Numbered from the stretch's first letter, positions 19,635 to 28,011 are shown. The stretch is 33,082 bases of DNA from Bacteroidales bacterium (GCA_003557725.1 PWNQ01000200.1:1-33082), one strand, 5' to 3'. Translations and numbers: made by a program. The notes: generated by a model not told the origin, from the sequence alone.

Positions 19635-20210
19635 ATGAGACATGACCTGCCCCAATTGCCCTATCCACAAAATGCACTGGAGCCTCACATCAGTGCTGAG
19701 ACCCTGAAGTTCCACTACGGGAAACACCATCAAAAATACGTTGATAACCTGAATGATCTGATCCAGGGAACTGAATTTGAAAATGCCAGTCTGGAGGAAA
19801 TCGTAAAAAACGCTAAGGGAGGCATCTTCAATAATGGCGCCCAGGTATGGAATCACACATTTTACTGGAACTGTCTATCCCCCAAAGGAGGAGGGGGGCC
19901 ACAGGGAAAACTGGCGGAAGCCATCGAGGATCAGTATGGATCGTTTGACGCTTTTAAAGAAGCCTTTTCCAAAGCCGCAGCAACATTGTTCGGCTCCGGA
20001 TGGGCATGGCTGTCCAAAGATAAAAACGGAAAGCTGCATATTACCCAGGGGCAAAACGCGGAGAACCCCCTTAGAGACGGACTCACGCCCCTGCTTACCT
20101 GCGATGTTTGGGAGCATGCCTTTTATCTGGATAAACAAAATAAAAAACCGGATTATATTAAAGACTTTTTTCTGATCATCGACTGGGAAAAAGTATCCAG
20201 CCGTTATTAA
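19635..20210 (+). CDS. sodB: Superoxide dismutase (Fe/Mn family)
   Basis: LPYPQNALEPHISAETLKFHYGKHHQKYVDNLN, NNGAQVWNHTFYWNCL, FGSGWAWL, LTCDVWEHAFYLD. Confidence 0.96.
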   Translation: MRHDLPQLPYPQNALEPHISAETLKFHYGKHHQKYVDNLNDLIQGTEFENASLEEIVKNAKGGIFNNGAQVWNHTFYWNCLSPKGGGGPQGKLAEAIEDQYGSFDAFKEAFSKAAATLFGSGWAWLSKDKNGKLHITQGQNAENPLRDGLTPLLTCDVWEHAFYLDKQNKKPDYIKDFFLIIDWEKVSSRY

Positions 20211-20223
20211 CCCGTAACAAACA

Positions 20224-20249
20224 TCCGCTCCAACAAACTATGGAGCGGA
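20224..20249. terminator. Hairpin with 9-bp perfect stem downstream of sod
   Basis: tccgctcca-acaaacta-tggagcgga; no strong T-tract directly after it. Confidence 0.5.
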
Positions 20250-20261
20250 AATACGGTAATT

Positions 20262-20319
20262 GATCCGCCTTTTCCTGAAAACCCCGCCGGGGTTAATAAA
20301 GAAAAGGCGGATCCTTTTA
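20262..20319. terminator. Bidirectional terminator candidate with nested hairpin between convergent genes
   Basis: Outer 13-bp perfect stem GATCCGCCTTTTC (20262-20274) / GAAAAGGCGGATC (20301-20313); inner stem AACCCC-GCC-GGGGTT (20280-20294); cctttt tract follows on the + strand. Confidence 0.8.
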
Positions 20320-20880
20320 CTTTTGCAAATAAATCTGCTGGAGTGCGCTTTCCACTTGATCGTATAGCTGTGCAATGGTTCCATCATTGTTAAACACAAA
20401 ATGAGCCCTCCGAATACACTCCTTCAGGTTTTGACTATTAGGATCTTCCGAGTGCATCTCCCGCTGCTCATTGGATAAAAAGGTTTCAAAAGAGATGTGG
20501 TCCGTTTCAGAACCCCGCTTCAGAATACGTTGATAACGAATCTCCGGGCTGGCATCAACAGCAAACAAAGAAAACCCCTCCTTTTGGCCAAGCAAATCCA
20601 CCTCGCCCGGCGTGCGAATGCTTTCAATAACACAATCTTTGCATAACCTGTGTGCCCTTTCATATAATGCCCGGGCCATGTAAGAAGGACCGTGCTTTTT
20701 TCTCAGATCGTTGGCCACTAAAACGAAGCTATCCCGGTTTAACGGCAAGTTGCGGGCCTTAACCTGCTCTGTTAAAAATTCTCTCACGGAAAAATGCACA
20801 AACCCCTTATCCTTTACTAAATAGTCCACTATGGTACCCTTGCCGGCGCCAATAGTCCCGGTGATCCCTATGATTTTCAT
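20317..20880 (-). CDS. P-loop nucleotide kinase (adenylate kinase/dephospho-CoA kinase-like NTPase)
   Basis: MKIIGITGTIGAGKGTIVDYLVKDKGFVHFSVREFL Walker A; VIESIRTPGEVDLL; LID-like RYQRILKRGSETD. Confidence 0.8.
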   Translation of the reverse strand: MKIIGITGTIGAGKGTIVDYLVKDKGFVHFSVREFLTEQVKARNLPLNRDSFVLVANDLRKKHGPSYMARALYERAHRLCKDCVIESIRTPGEVDLLGQKEGFSLFAVDASPEIRYQRILKRGSETDHISFETFLSNEQREMHSEDPNSQNLKECIRRAHFVFNNDGTIAQLYDQVESALQQIYLQK

Positions 20881-20949
20881 TGCCCAAACAGTTAATTATT
20901 AACGATTCTATAGTATTAAAATACTAACAATTACCCCCCCTATAAACCT

Positions 20950-21021
20950 TGAGTCCCATCTAAAAACACACATTTTTCACATCCGATGAAAATCAAAAGT
21001 AACCTTTTTAGACTGGACTCA
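20950..21021 (+). repeat. Dispersed intergenic repeat family, copy C (both ends)
   Basis: tGAGTCCcatcTAAAAAcacac ... gatgaaaatcaaaagtaaccTTTTTAgactGGACTCa; imperfect inverted termini. Confidence 0.7.
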
Positions 21022-21120
21022 TTTATGCATATATTACATGGCCTGTAATAAAGCCACGAAAATATGAAAAAGAAACGGGTTTAAAATCCTTCTGATATAG
21101 AAAGCAAATATACATTCTTT

Positions 21121-21199
21121 CATGAGTCCGGTAAACCAGGAAAAAATTTATAATCGCTGAAAATCAAATGCACCCTTTTATAAACCAGCCTCTTTCATG
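21121..21199 (+). repeat. Dispersed intergenic repeat family, copy D (both ends)
   Basis: catgagtccggtaaaccagg ... cgctgaaaatcaaatgcacccttttataaaccagcctctttcatg. Confidence 0.7.
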
Positions 21200-21406
21200 T
21201 GTTTATTTTTTTGTTCCTTGTTCGTTGTTCGTCGCCACGAATGCACGAATAATATGATTTTTATATGTTTAGCAAAGCGATTCTCACAATCACAGCAGGC
21301 CCTGAAGGGGCGACATGATAATAGCAACGCTGCCGGGTGTCGAATGCTTCGGCATAGGTGTTTCATGAATCAATAAATATGTACTTTTGTGCAAAACTAA
21401 AGCCCT

Positions 21407-22393
21407 ATGGATTTATTATATCCCCTTAAGTTTAAGCCTGTTTACATAGATAAGATATGGGGTGGCCATAAGATTCAAACTGAATTGAATCATGTGGAAG
21501 CTCCTCCACAGCAGTGCGGTGAGGCCTGGGTATTATCGGGTGTTCCCGGCAACCAGTCGGTGGTAACCAACGGCCCATTAAAGGGCAACAAGCTCAATGA
21601 GCTGGTTGAAGTGTTTATGGCCGATTTGGTAGGAGAGAAGATGTTTACGGAATATGGTGAAATATTTCCGGTATTAATAAAGTTTATTGATGCCAACGAC
21701 TGGTTATCAGTGCAGGTACACCCCGATGATGATCTGGCAGAGAAGCGCCATAAATCATTTGGCAAAACCGAGATGTGGTATATCCTGCAAGCGGAAAAAG
21801 ACAGTCACCTTATATGTGGGTTCAACAAGCTGCTGAGCCGGGAAGAGTACGAAAAAAGCGTGGAGCAAGGAACTTTGAAAAGGCTGCTTAACTATGAACC
21901 GGTGAAAGCCGGAGACGCCTTTTTCATTCCTGCCGGCAGGGTACACGCCCTGGGGCCAGGCATTTTATTGGCCGAGATACAACAAACCTCCGATATTACC
22001 TACCGTATATACGACTGGGACCGGTTAGATGCAGCCGGGCTCCCCAGAGAACTGCATACCAAGGAAGCAATAGCGGCCATTGATTTTTCCCCTTGCCATA
22101 ACAGCAGGGTTGAATGGAAGCCCGAAAAAGACAGCTCCGCACCAGTGGTGCGATCGCCAAAGTTTAACGTTAACCACGTGTGGCTTAACCAGGGAATGAA
22201 GAAAGATTACTCTGAACTGGACTCTTTTGTGGCATGGGTATGTATTGAAGGAAGCATGAAAGTATCCCTTGATGGGGCCCCTGATGAAATCAATGTGCAA
22301 AAAGGAGAAACCCTTCTTATTCCCCAGGTAATTGACCAGGTGAATATCTTTCCCCAACCACAGGTAAAATATCTGGAAGTATTTGTGGCATAA
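21407..22393 (+). CDS. manA: Class I mannose-6-phosphate isomerase
   Basis: KPVYIDKIWGGHKI, VQVHPDDDLAEK, KTEMWYIL, FIPAGRVHALGPGILLAEIQQTSDITYRIYDWDR. Confidence 0.96.
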   Translation: MDLLYPLKFKPVYIDKIWGGHKIQTELNHVEAPPQQCGEAWVLSGVPGNQSVVTNGPLKGNKLNELVEVFMADLVGEKMFTEYGEIFPVLIKFIDANDWLSVQVHPDDDLAEKRHKSFGKTEMWYILQAEKDSHLICGFNKLLSREEYEKSVEQGTLKRLLNYEPVKAGDAFFIPAGRVHALGPGILLAEIQQTSDITYRIYDWDRLDAAGLPRELHTKEAIAAIDFSPCHNSRVEWKPEKDSSAPVVRSPKFNVNHVWLNQGMKKDYSELDSFVAWVCIEGSMKVSLDGAPDEINVQKGETLLIPQVIDQVNIFPQPQVKYLEVFVA

Positions 22394-22530
22394 TATGCCC
22401 CTTATCTATGTCCCACCTTCATATAAAGCCCCGGGAAAGCCAGCATTTGTGATGGGGCTGTAAGCTGGTAAAATAATTTAGCATCTTTTAAGTTAATAAT
22501 GTACGTATCAACAAAAAGACAGGTTATATT

Positions 22531-25179
22531 TTGATCAGGGGAAAAAAAACATCATTTGGGCTGTTATATTTTGCCAGCGTGCTTGCCTTTATCAGCCTGA
22601 TCCAGAGCTGTTCTACCCATAAAAACACCTGGACTCGCCGCACTTACCACAATGTGACGGCCAGATATAATGCGTACTGGAATGGCAATCAGGCTTATAT
22701 GCAGGGGAGGCAACAAATTATTGATGCCCATGAAGATAACTTTGACCAGATAATACCCGTTTTTCGTTTGGCCGATGAAGTGGCGGCCCAGTCGGCCACC
22801 CCACAAATGAACCGGGCCATTGACAAAGCCGCCAAAGTGATCCGGGAACACTCCATGGAGTTTAATGGCATCGAGTATAATAACTGGATCGACAATTCCT
22901 ATCTTCTTATGGGCAAAGCCCATTTTTACAAGCAGGAATACATGCTGTCCATGCGCTTTTTCAACTTTGTAATTTCCAAGTACCACCGTAAGGATCTAAT
23001 CTATGATGCCATGACCTGGCGTGCCAAAACCAGCGTTGTTATGGGCAATTATGATGCTGCCCTCAACACTTTGGATGAAGTTCAGTTCTTTGACAGCCGT
23101 GGGCAGGTCTCTAAAGAGGCCAAACGCATTTACCCCAGAGTATATGCAGATGCATACATTCATCTGGGGGAATATGACAAAGCCCTGGAATGGCTGGATA
23201 AATCCATAAAGGCCGCCAGCAAAAGAGATGTGCGTTACCGAATGCAGTTTATAAAAGGGCAGGTCCTTATGGAAAAAGGGGAGTACGAAAGAGCCGCTAA
23301 AGTCTTTAGTAATCTTTCCCGGCGCAATACCTCTTACGAGATCAATTTCTATTCCCGGATCAATATTGCACTGGCCTTTCGTTCAGGTATGGATGATTAT
23401 GAGATCACCGAAGAGCTGTATACCATGCTTGACAATCCCAACAATCGTGATTATCAGGATGTAATTTATTACGCGCTGGCTCAGGTAGCCCTGGAGGAGA
23501 ACAAGGACAATAAAGGGATCACATATTTACGTAAATCAGTGAGCAGAAGCACCATAAACAGCCGTCAAAAAGCCATTTCCTCGCTGGAGCTGGGCGAAAT
23601 ATTTTTAGATGATAAAGAGTACACTTTATCACAGGCATATTATGATACGGCTATGGCCTTTTTACCCCAGGAGTACCCCAATTATGAGCAGTTGCAACTG
23701 CGTCATCTGGTCCTGTCCGACCTGGTAGACAATTTGGTTAAAGTACAGCATCAGGACAGTTTACAGCGTATCGCACAAATGCCTCCCGGGCAAAGGTCCC
23801 GCTTTATTAACGATCTGATCCTTCAAATTGAAAAAGAGGAAGAGCAATCCCGCCGTGAAGAACAGCAGCGTATGCGGGCCATTACCGACACGCGTATCAG
23901 TGATGCCCGCGACCGGCGAACGGGCGGAGGTAGTGGACAATGGTACTTCTATAACAACCAGGCTAAAAGCTTTGGGTTCTCTGAATTCCGAAACCAATGG
24001 GGAGAACGCAAGCTGGAAGATAACTGGCGGTTCAATTCGGTGGGCTCGGATGCGGTATTTGGTGATAGCCCCCAATATGCAACCGGAGAAATTGCCGACA
24101 ACGATACACTGGAACAAGGAGAGCGACTGAGTAAAAAGGATGCGGATTATTACCTGCGTGATTTACCTCTTACCGATTCAGCCATGGCCATATCCGACAG
24201 CATTATTAAATATGCCCTTTTTAACCTTGGGCTACTTTATCAGGAAAGGCTGCAAAACTTTGAAAAAGCCATTGAAAGCCACGAAGAGCTCCTGGAGCGC
24301 TTTCCCAACAGCAAGTATACCCTTCAGTCTTACTTCTATTTAGCCCGGAATCACAGAAGAATGGGAAACAGCAATAAAGCGGATGAATACCAGCAGCTTA
24401 TCCTTAACAACTTCCCCGATAGCGAGTACGCAAAGTTTATCCGGGATCCGGACTACTTTTCTTCCCTTAATGAACAGCGCGGAGAAGCAGAACAGTACTA
24501 TGAAAAAGTATGGAAAACCTATTCCAACAATAACTTTCAGCAAACCGTTTCCATGGCAGATACCGGAATGGCACGCTTTCAAGGATCAGAAGCTGAAGCC
24601 AGATTGGCCTTGCTAAAGGCTTATGCCAAAGGGAAAATGGCCGATTCCACCCGCTATGCTCAAACACTGGAGTATGTTGTTAACAATTTTTCTCGAACGG
24701 AACCCGGTGTACAGGCACAGGTTATGTTGCAGGCACTGCAAAATAAACAACAACAGAAAACAGAACCCAAAGAAGAACAGGCAACAGAAACCCAAACGGA
24801 ACAACAAATTTATACCTTTGAACCCCAGCAAATGCAATTGTATATCGCCATATTTGAAATGGAAGGCCTTTCCATTAACAGGATACAAATTGCCTACTCT
24901 GACTTTAACAAAGAATATTTCGGAAACAAAAGCCTGTCCGTTAATAGTGTATACCTGGATAATACCCGACAAATGCTTACCATTAGCCGGTTCGACAATA
25001 AGGAAGATGGCCTTAGATACTACCGATATGTGAATAATAACCAAGCCATTCAGTCCTACTTTAACGCAGGAAATGCCAAGCATTTTATTATTTCGGTAAA
25101 TGATTATTCCTCCTTTTATAAAAATAAAGATGTGAATAAGTATCTAAAATTTTTCACCACAAACTATTTGAATCCATAG
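22531..25179 (+). CDS. SprE/PorW-like TPR lipoprotein (type IX secretion system-associated), apparent TTG start
   Basis: Lipobox ISLIQSC; STHKNTWTRRTYHNVTARYNAYWNGNQAYMQGRQQI; many TPRs; C-terminal SPOR-like segment (FDNKEDGLRYYRYV), all as in Bacteroidota SprE/PorW. Confidence 0.82.
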   Translation: MIRGKKTSFGLLYFASVLAFISLIQSCSTHKNTWTRRTYHNVTARYNAYWNGNQAYMQGRQQIIDAHEDNFDQIIPVFRLADEVAAQSATPQMNRAIDKAAKVIREHSMEFNGIEYNNWIDNSYLLMGKAHFYKQEYMLSMRFFNFVISKYHRKDLIYDAMTWRAKTSVVMGNYDAALNTLDEVQFFDSRGQVSKEAKRIYPRVYADAYIHLGEYDKALEWLDKSIKAASKRDVRYRMQFIKGQVLMEKGEYERAAKVFSNLSRRNTSYEINFYSRINIALAFRSGMDDYEITEELYTMLDNPNNRDYQDVIYYALAQVALEENKDNKGITYLRKSVSRSTINSRQKAISSLELGEIFLDDKEYTLSQAYYDTAMAFLPQEYPNYEQLQLRHLVLSDLVDNLVKVQHQDSLQRIAQMPPGQRSRFINDLILQIEKEEEQSRREEQQRMRAITDTRISDARDRRTGGGSGQWYFYNNQAKSFGFSEFRNQWGERKLEDNWRFNSVGSDAVFGDSPQYATGEIADNDTLEQGERLSKKDADYYLRDLPLTDSAMAISDSIIKYALFNLGLLYQERLQNFEKAIESHEELLERFPNSKYTLQSYFYLARNHRRMGNSNKADEYQQLILNNFPDSEYAKFIRDPDYFSSLNEQRGEAEQYYEKVWKTYSNNNFQQTVSMADTGMARFQGSEAEARLALLKAYAKGKMADSTRYAQTLEYVVNNFSRTEPGVQAQVMLQALQNKQQQKTEPKEEQATETQTEQQIYTFEPQQMQLYIAIFEMEGLSINRIQIAYSDFNKEYFGNKSLSVNSVYLDNTRQMLTISRFDNKEDGLRYYRYVNNNQAIQSYFNAGNAKHFIISVNDYSSFYKNKDVNKYLKFFTTNYLNP

Positions 25180-25191
25180 CCTATCTGTGCG

Positions 25192-25231
25192 GTTTGACAA
25201 TCAAATGTGCCCTTTTTAGACCAGCCTGCGG
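25192..25231 (+). repeat. Dispersed intergenic repeat family, copy E (right half only)
   Basis: gtttgacaatcaaatgtgccctttttagaccagcctgcgg aligns with the right halves of copies C and D. Confidence 0.65.
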
Positions 25232-25393
25232 AATTCCAATACATGCTCCCTGAAAAAGATTTTGCTGATTGCGAAATAACCCTTATTTTTGGGCAATAAA
25301 CTAACACTGTAATACTCCATGTATGACACGCCATGCATGGCCATGTTTATAATATTGTTTATTTGTTAGTTAACTTAAATACGTGAGTCAAAG

Positions 25394-25840
25394 ATGAAAA
25401 AAAATAAAATGACAAAAAGCACTGAGTCCGACAGTAGTGCCATAAACATTCTGGATTCGGGAACCATTATTCAGGGAGATCTTCAGTCTGCCGGCAAGCT
25501 GCGCATAGACGGGAAGGTCATAGGAACCATCATGGCAAAAGACAAAGTAATACTGGGTCAAAATGGCATGATTGAGGGGGAAGTTACCTGTAAAAGTGCG
25601 GAGGTTTCGGGTAAGATCAAAGGGACCCTTGTAGTAAAAGAGCTTCTCTCCCTCAATTCCTCGGCAAACATTGAGGGGGAAGTATATACCCGTAAGCTGG
25701 CCATTGAGCCGGGAGCGGTTTTCAATGCCAGCTGCCGAATGTCCGACACCCCTGAAAATACTGCCGGAAAAGACCAGCACACTTATGAAAAAGAAAAATC
25801 GCCGGAAAATTCAAAACAACAACAGGGACAGCCTGCGTGA
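25394..25840 (+). CDS. Bactofilin (polymer-forming cytoskeletal protein)
   Basis: NILDSGTIIQGDLQSAGKLRIDGKVIGTIMAKDKVILGQNGMIEGEVTCKSAEVSGKIKGTLVVKELLSLNSSANIEGEVYTRKLAIEPGAVFNASCRM. Confidence 0.95.
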   Translation: MKKNKMTKSTESDSSAINILDSGTIIQGDLQSAGKLRIDGKVIGTIMAKDKVILGQNGMIEGEVTCKSAEVSGKIKGTLVVKELLSLNSSANIEGEVYTRKLAIEPGAVFNASCRMSDTPENTAGKDQHTYEKEKSPENSKQQQGQPA

Positions 25841-26015
25841 GTATGCCAGGTATTCCGGTATTGCAGCACAGATGATGGTGATTATTACGGCAGGAGTGTG
25901 GGGAGGGGTTAAACTGGATGATTTTATTCCCATTTCATTTCCCCTGCTCACAGTGACCCTCTCACTTGCAGCCGTAAGCCTTGCCATCTATATTGCTGTT
26001 AAAGACTTCCTTTAA
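25785..26015 (+). CDS. AtpZ/AtpI-like small two-TM protein of the ATP synthase operon
   Basis: MKKKNRRKIQ...LREYARYSGIAAQMMVIITAGVWGGVKLDDFIPISFPLLTVTLSLAAVSLAIYIAVKDF; two TM segments, directly upstream of the atp genes. The internal ATG at 25785 is more plausible than the ORF-track start at 25671. Confidence 0.85.
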   Translation: MKKKNRRKIQNNNRDSLREYARYSGIAAQMMVIITAGVWGGVKLDDFIPISFPLLTVTLSLAAVSLAIYIAVKDFL

Positions 26016-26053
26016 ATATACAAATGTTTTATAAATTTGTAATACCACCAGAT

Positions 26054-26458
26054 ATGACAGAGATGAAGCCATTAATCAGAAGTTTTATCCGCAAATTAAC
26101 CATTTTTGCTGCTGTTATTGCCATTGCCGCCATTTTTTTCCGATTAATGGCTCCCCCTCAACACATTACTCCCGCTTGGTTTATCCTGTTGATTTTCTTT
26201 TACCTTCTTACTGCCGGCATATACAGCTTCCTTATATACAGTGCCCGGGAACGCATGGCCAGGTTTAACACCCGGTTTATGCTCACCACAGTGGTAAAAC
26301 TGTTTTTGTTTATGATCATCCTGGTCATATATATCCTTGTTAATACACAAGATGCGGTTAACTTTCTAATCACCTTTTTAATTTACTACCTCTTATTCAC
26401 TGGATTTGAAGTATATAATGTGGCTAAACATACCCGGCGCATTGGAACAGAAAAATGA
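26054..26458 (+). CDS. Small four-TM protein between atpZ-like and atpB (ORF open from 26024)
   Basis: About four hydrophobic helices; conserved position upstream of atpB suggests an AtpI-like role. Confidence 0.7.
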   Translation: MTEMKPLIRSFIRKLTIFAAVIAIAAIFFRLMAPPQHITPAWFILLIFFYLLTAGIYSFLIYSARERMARFNTRFMLTTVVKLFLFMIILVIYILVNTQDAVNFLITFLIYYLLFTGFEVYNVAKHTRRIGTEK

Positions 26459-26525
26459 CTACTTAGGTTAGCCATTAATTATCCCGGGTTTTGACAGAAA
26501 CACTTCAATAGTTTGGGAAATAATG

Positions 26526-26533
26526 TATTTTTG
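26526..26533 (+). promoter_or_regulatory. Candidate -7 box (TATTTTTG) upstream of atpB
   Basis: TAnnTTTG match about 36 bp before the likely atpB ATG; no well-spaced -33 TTTG found. Confidence 0.35.
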
Positions 26534-26568
26534 GCGCGTATTTGGAAGCGGGATATAATTATAAAATT

Positions 26569-27699
26569 ATGGTTTTTAAAATCAGAAGAGTAAAAATAAG
26601 GCCCGGATTGATGCTGCTTACGGGGCTGCTTATGGTCGCCTCTTTGGCCAGTTTATATGCCTCAAATACGGATAACCTCAACGCCAACAAGTCACCGGAG
26701 AAAGCAGACAAGCCCGGTAATGAGCTGGATGCAGGCAAGATTATCCTGGGCAAGGTTTTAGACCATCATGAGTGGCCGTTGTTCAAAATCGGAGACGATT
26801 ATGTTTCCATTCCCCTGCCTATTATTTTATACGACAGGGATGAAGGCACTCTTCATATGTTTATGTCATCCCGTTTTGACCATGGTCATTCTTCTTATAA
26901 AGGCTTTAAGCTCGATGAAGATGAACGCATTGTGCCCGTCAGGGCCGGCACCATGGAGGTTGACCCCACTCGTCGTGCCCCGTTGGACTTTTCCATCACC
27001 ATGACCGCTGCAGGGGTATTTATAACCCTTATAATTATGATGCTTGTCTTTATTCCCATTGCACGCAAATATAAGCGTAAGGGCAATTGCCCTCCAAAAG
27101 GGCTCCAGGCCGTTTTGGAGCCATTGATCCTGTTTGTCCGTGACAACATTGGTGTTGCAGCCATTGGAAAAGATAAATATGAGCGGTTTATGCCCTTTAT
27201 ACTGACCATGTTTTTTTTCATTTTCTTTGCCAACCTGCTGGGGCTGGTTCCCATTTTCCCCGGAGGTGCTAATATTACCGGGAACATTTCCGTGACAATG
27301 GTTTTGGCAGCCATGACTTTTTTCACCATCTGTTTTAGTGGGAACAAGCAATACTGGATGCATATTTTCAACCCTCCCGGCATTCCCTGGTGGCTAAAAT
27401 TTCCCATTCCATTAATGCCCATTATTGAGATTGTGGGGGTGTTTATCAAGCCTTTTGTCCTGATGGTTCGTCTGACGGCCAATATTTTAGCCGGCCATAT
27501 TGTTATTTTAGGGCTGTTGGTACTCATATTTATCATTGGGAACATCAGTGTAACAGCAGGGTATGGAGCCGCGGCCATGGCGGTAATTTTCACGGTTTTC
27601 ATTACATTCCTCAAGTTTCTGGTGGCCTTTATTCAAGCCTATGTATTCACATTGTTATCGGCCATTTATTTAGGCATGGCGGTAGATGATGCACATTAA
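26569..27699 (+). CDS. atpB: F1Fo ATP synthase subunit a, with signal peptide and extended N-terminal domain
   Basis: FILTMFFFIFFANLLGLVPIFPGGANITGNISVTMVLA; LMVRLTANILAGHIVI; QAYVFTLLSAIYLGMAV. Confidence 0.95.
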   Translation: MVFKIRRVKIRPGLMLLTGLLMVASLASLYASNTDNLNANKSPEKADKPGNELDAGKIILGKVLDHHEWPLFKIGDDYVSIPLPIILYDRDEGTLHMFMSSRFDHGHSSYKGFKLDEDERIVPVRAGTMEVDPTRRAPLDFSITMTAAGVFITLIIMMLVFIPIARKYKRKGNCPPKGLQAVLEPLILFVRDNIGVAAIGKDKYERFMPFILTMFFFIFFANLLGLVPIFPGGANITGNISVTMVLAAMTFFTICFSGNKQYWMHIFNPPGIPWWLKFPIPLMPIIEIVGVFIKPFVLMVRLTANILAGHIVILGLLVLIFIIGNISVTAGYGAAAMAVIFTVFITFLKFLVAFIQAYVFTLLSAIYLGMAVDDAH

Positions 27700-27734
27700 A
27701 TAAACCCAAATACAAACCAATAACTTTATTCATT

Positions 27735-27995
27735 ATGACAGTTTTAAATGTAGTATTAGAAGCGACAAGCAACATGGCCATCTGGGGCCAGATCGGTGCG
27801 GCTATGGCTGCAGCTATTGTAGCCATTGCGGCCAGTTATGGTATCAGCACCCTCGGCAAAACAGCCCTGGAGTCAACAGCACGCCAACCGGAAGCAGCCG
27901 GAGACATTCGTTCCAACATGATCGTCTCGGCAGCACTTATTGAAGGGGTGGCGTTCTTTGCTATCGTCATTGACTTGTTGATCGTTGTTATGTAA
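27735..27995 (+). CDS. atpE: F1Fo ATP synthase subunit c
   Basis: Hairpin protein with the STARQPEAAGDIR loop and the ALIEGVAFFAIVI ion-binding Glu helix. Confidence 0.97.
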   Translation: MTVLNVVLEATSNMAIWGQIGAAMAAAIVAIAASYGISTLGKTALESTARQPEAAGDIRSNMIVSAALIEGVAFFAIVIDLLIVVM

Positions 27996-28011
27996 ATACC
28001 GTAACAACTCC

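Noticed and set aside
20317-20880. Canonical dephospho-CoA kinase coaE
   Set aside because: Walker A is GTIGAGKGT, not the usual GGIGSGKS, and the rest differs from CoaE. Annotated more cautiously as a P-loop nucleotide kinase.
21178-21366. 62-aa minus-strand ORF upstream of manA
   Set aside because: It consists of repeat-derived sequence (FVHSWRRTTNKEQ, RPFRACCDCENR), likely the translation of intergenic repeats.
22170-22191. Third parS site (ttaaccacgtgtggctta)
   Set aside because: It shares only the CACGTG core, is not a good match to TGTTCCACGTGGAACA, and lies in manA coding sequence.
26895-27614. 239-aa antisense ORF
   Set aside because: It is opposite atpB, with composition typical of the complement of membrane-protein codons; a shadow ORF.
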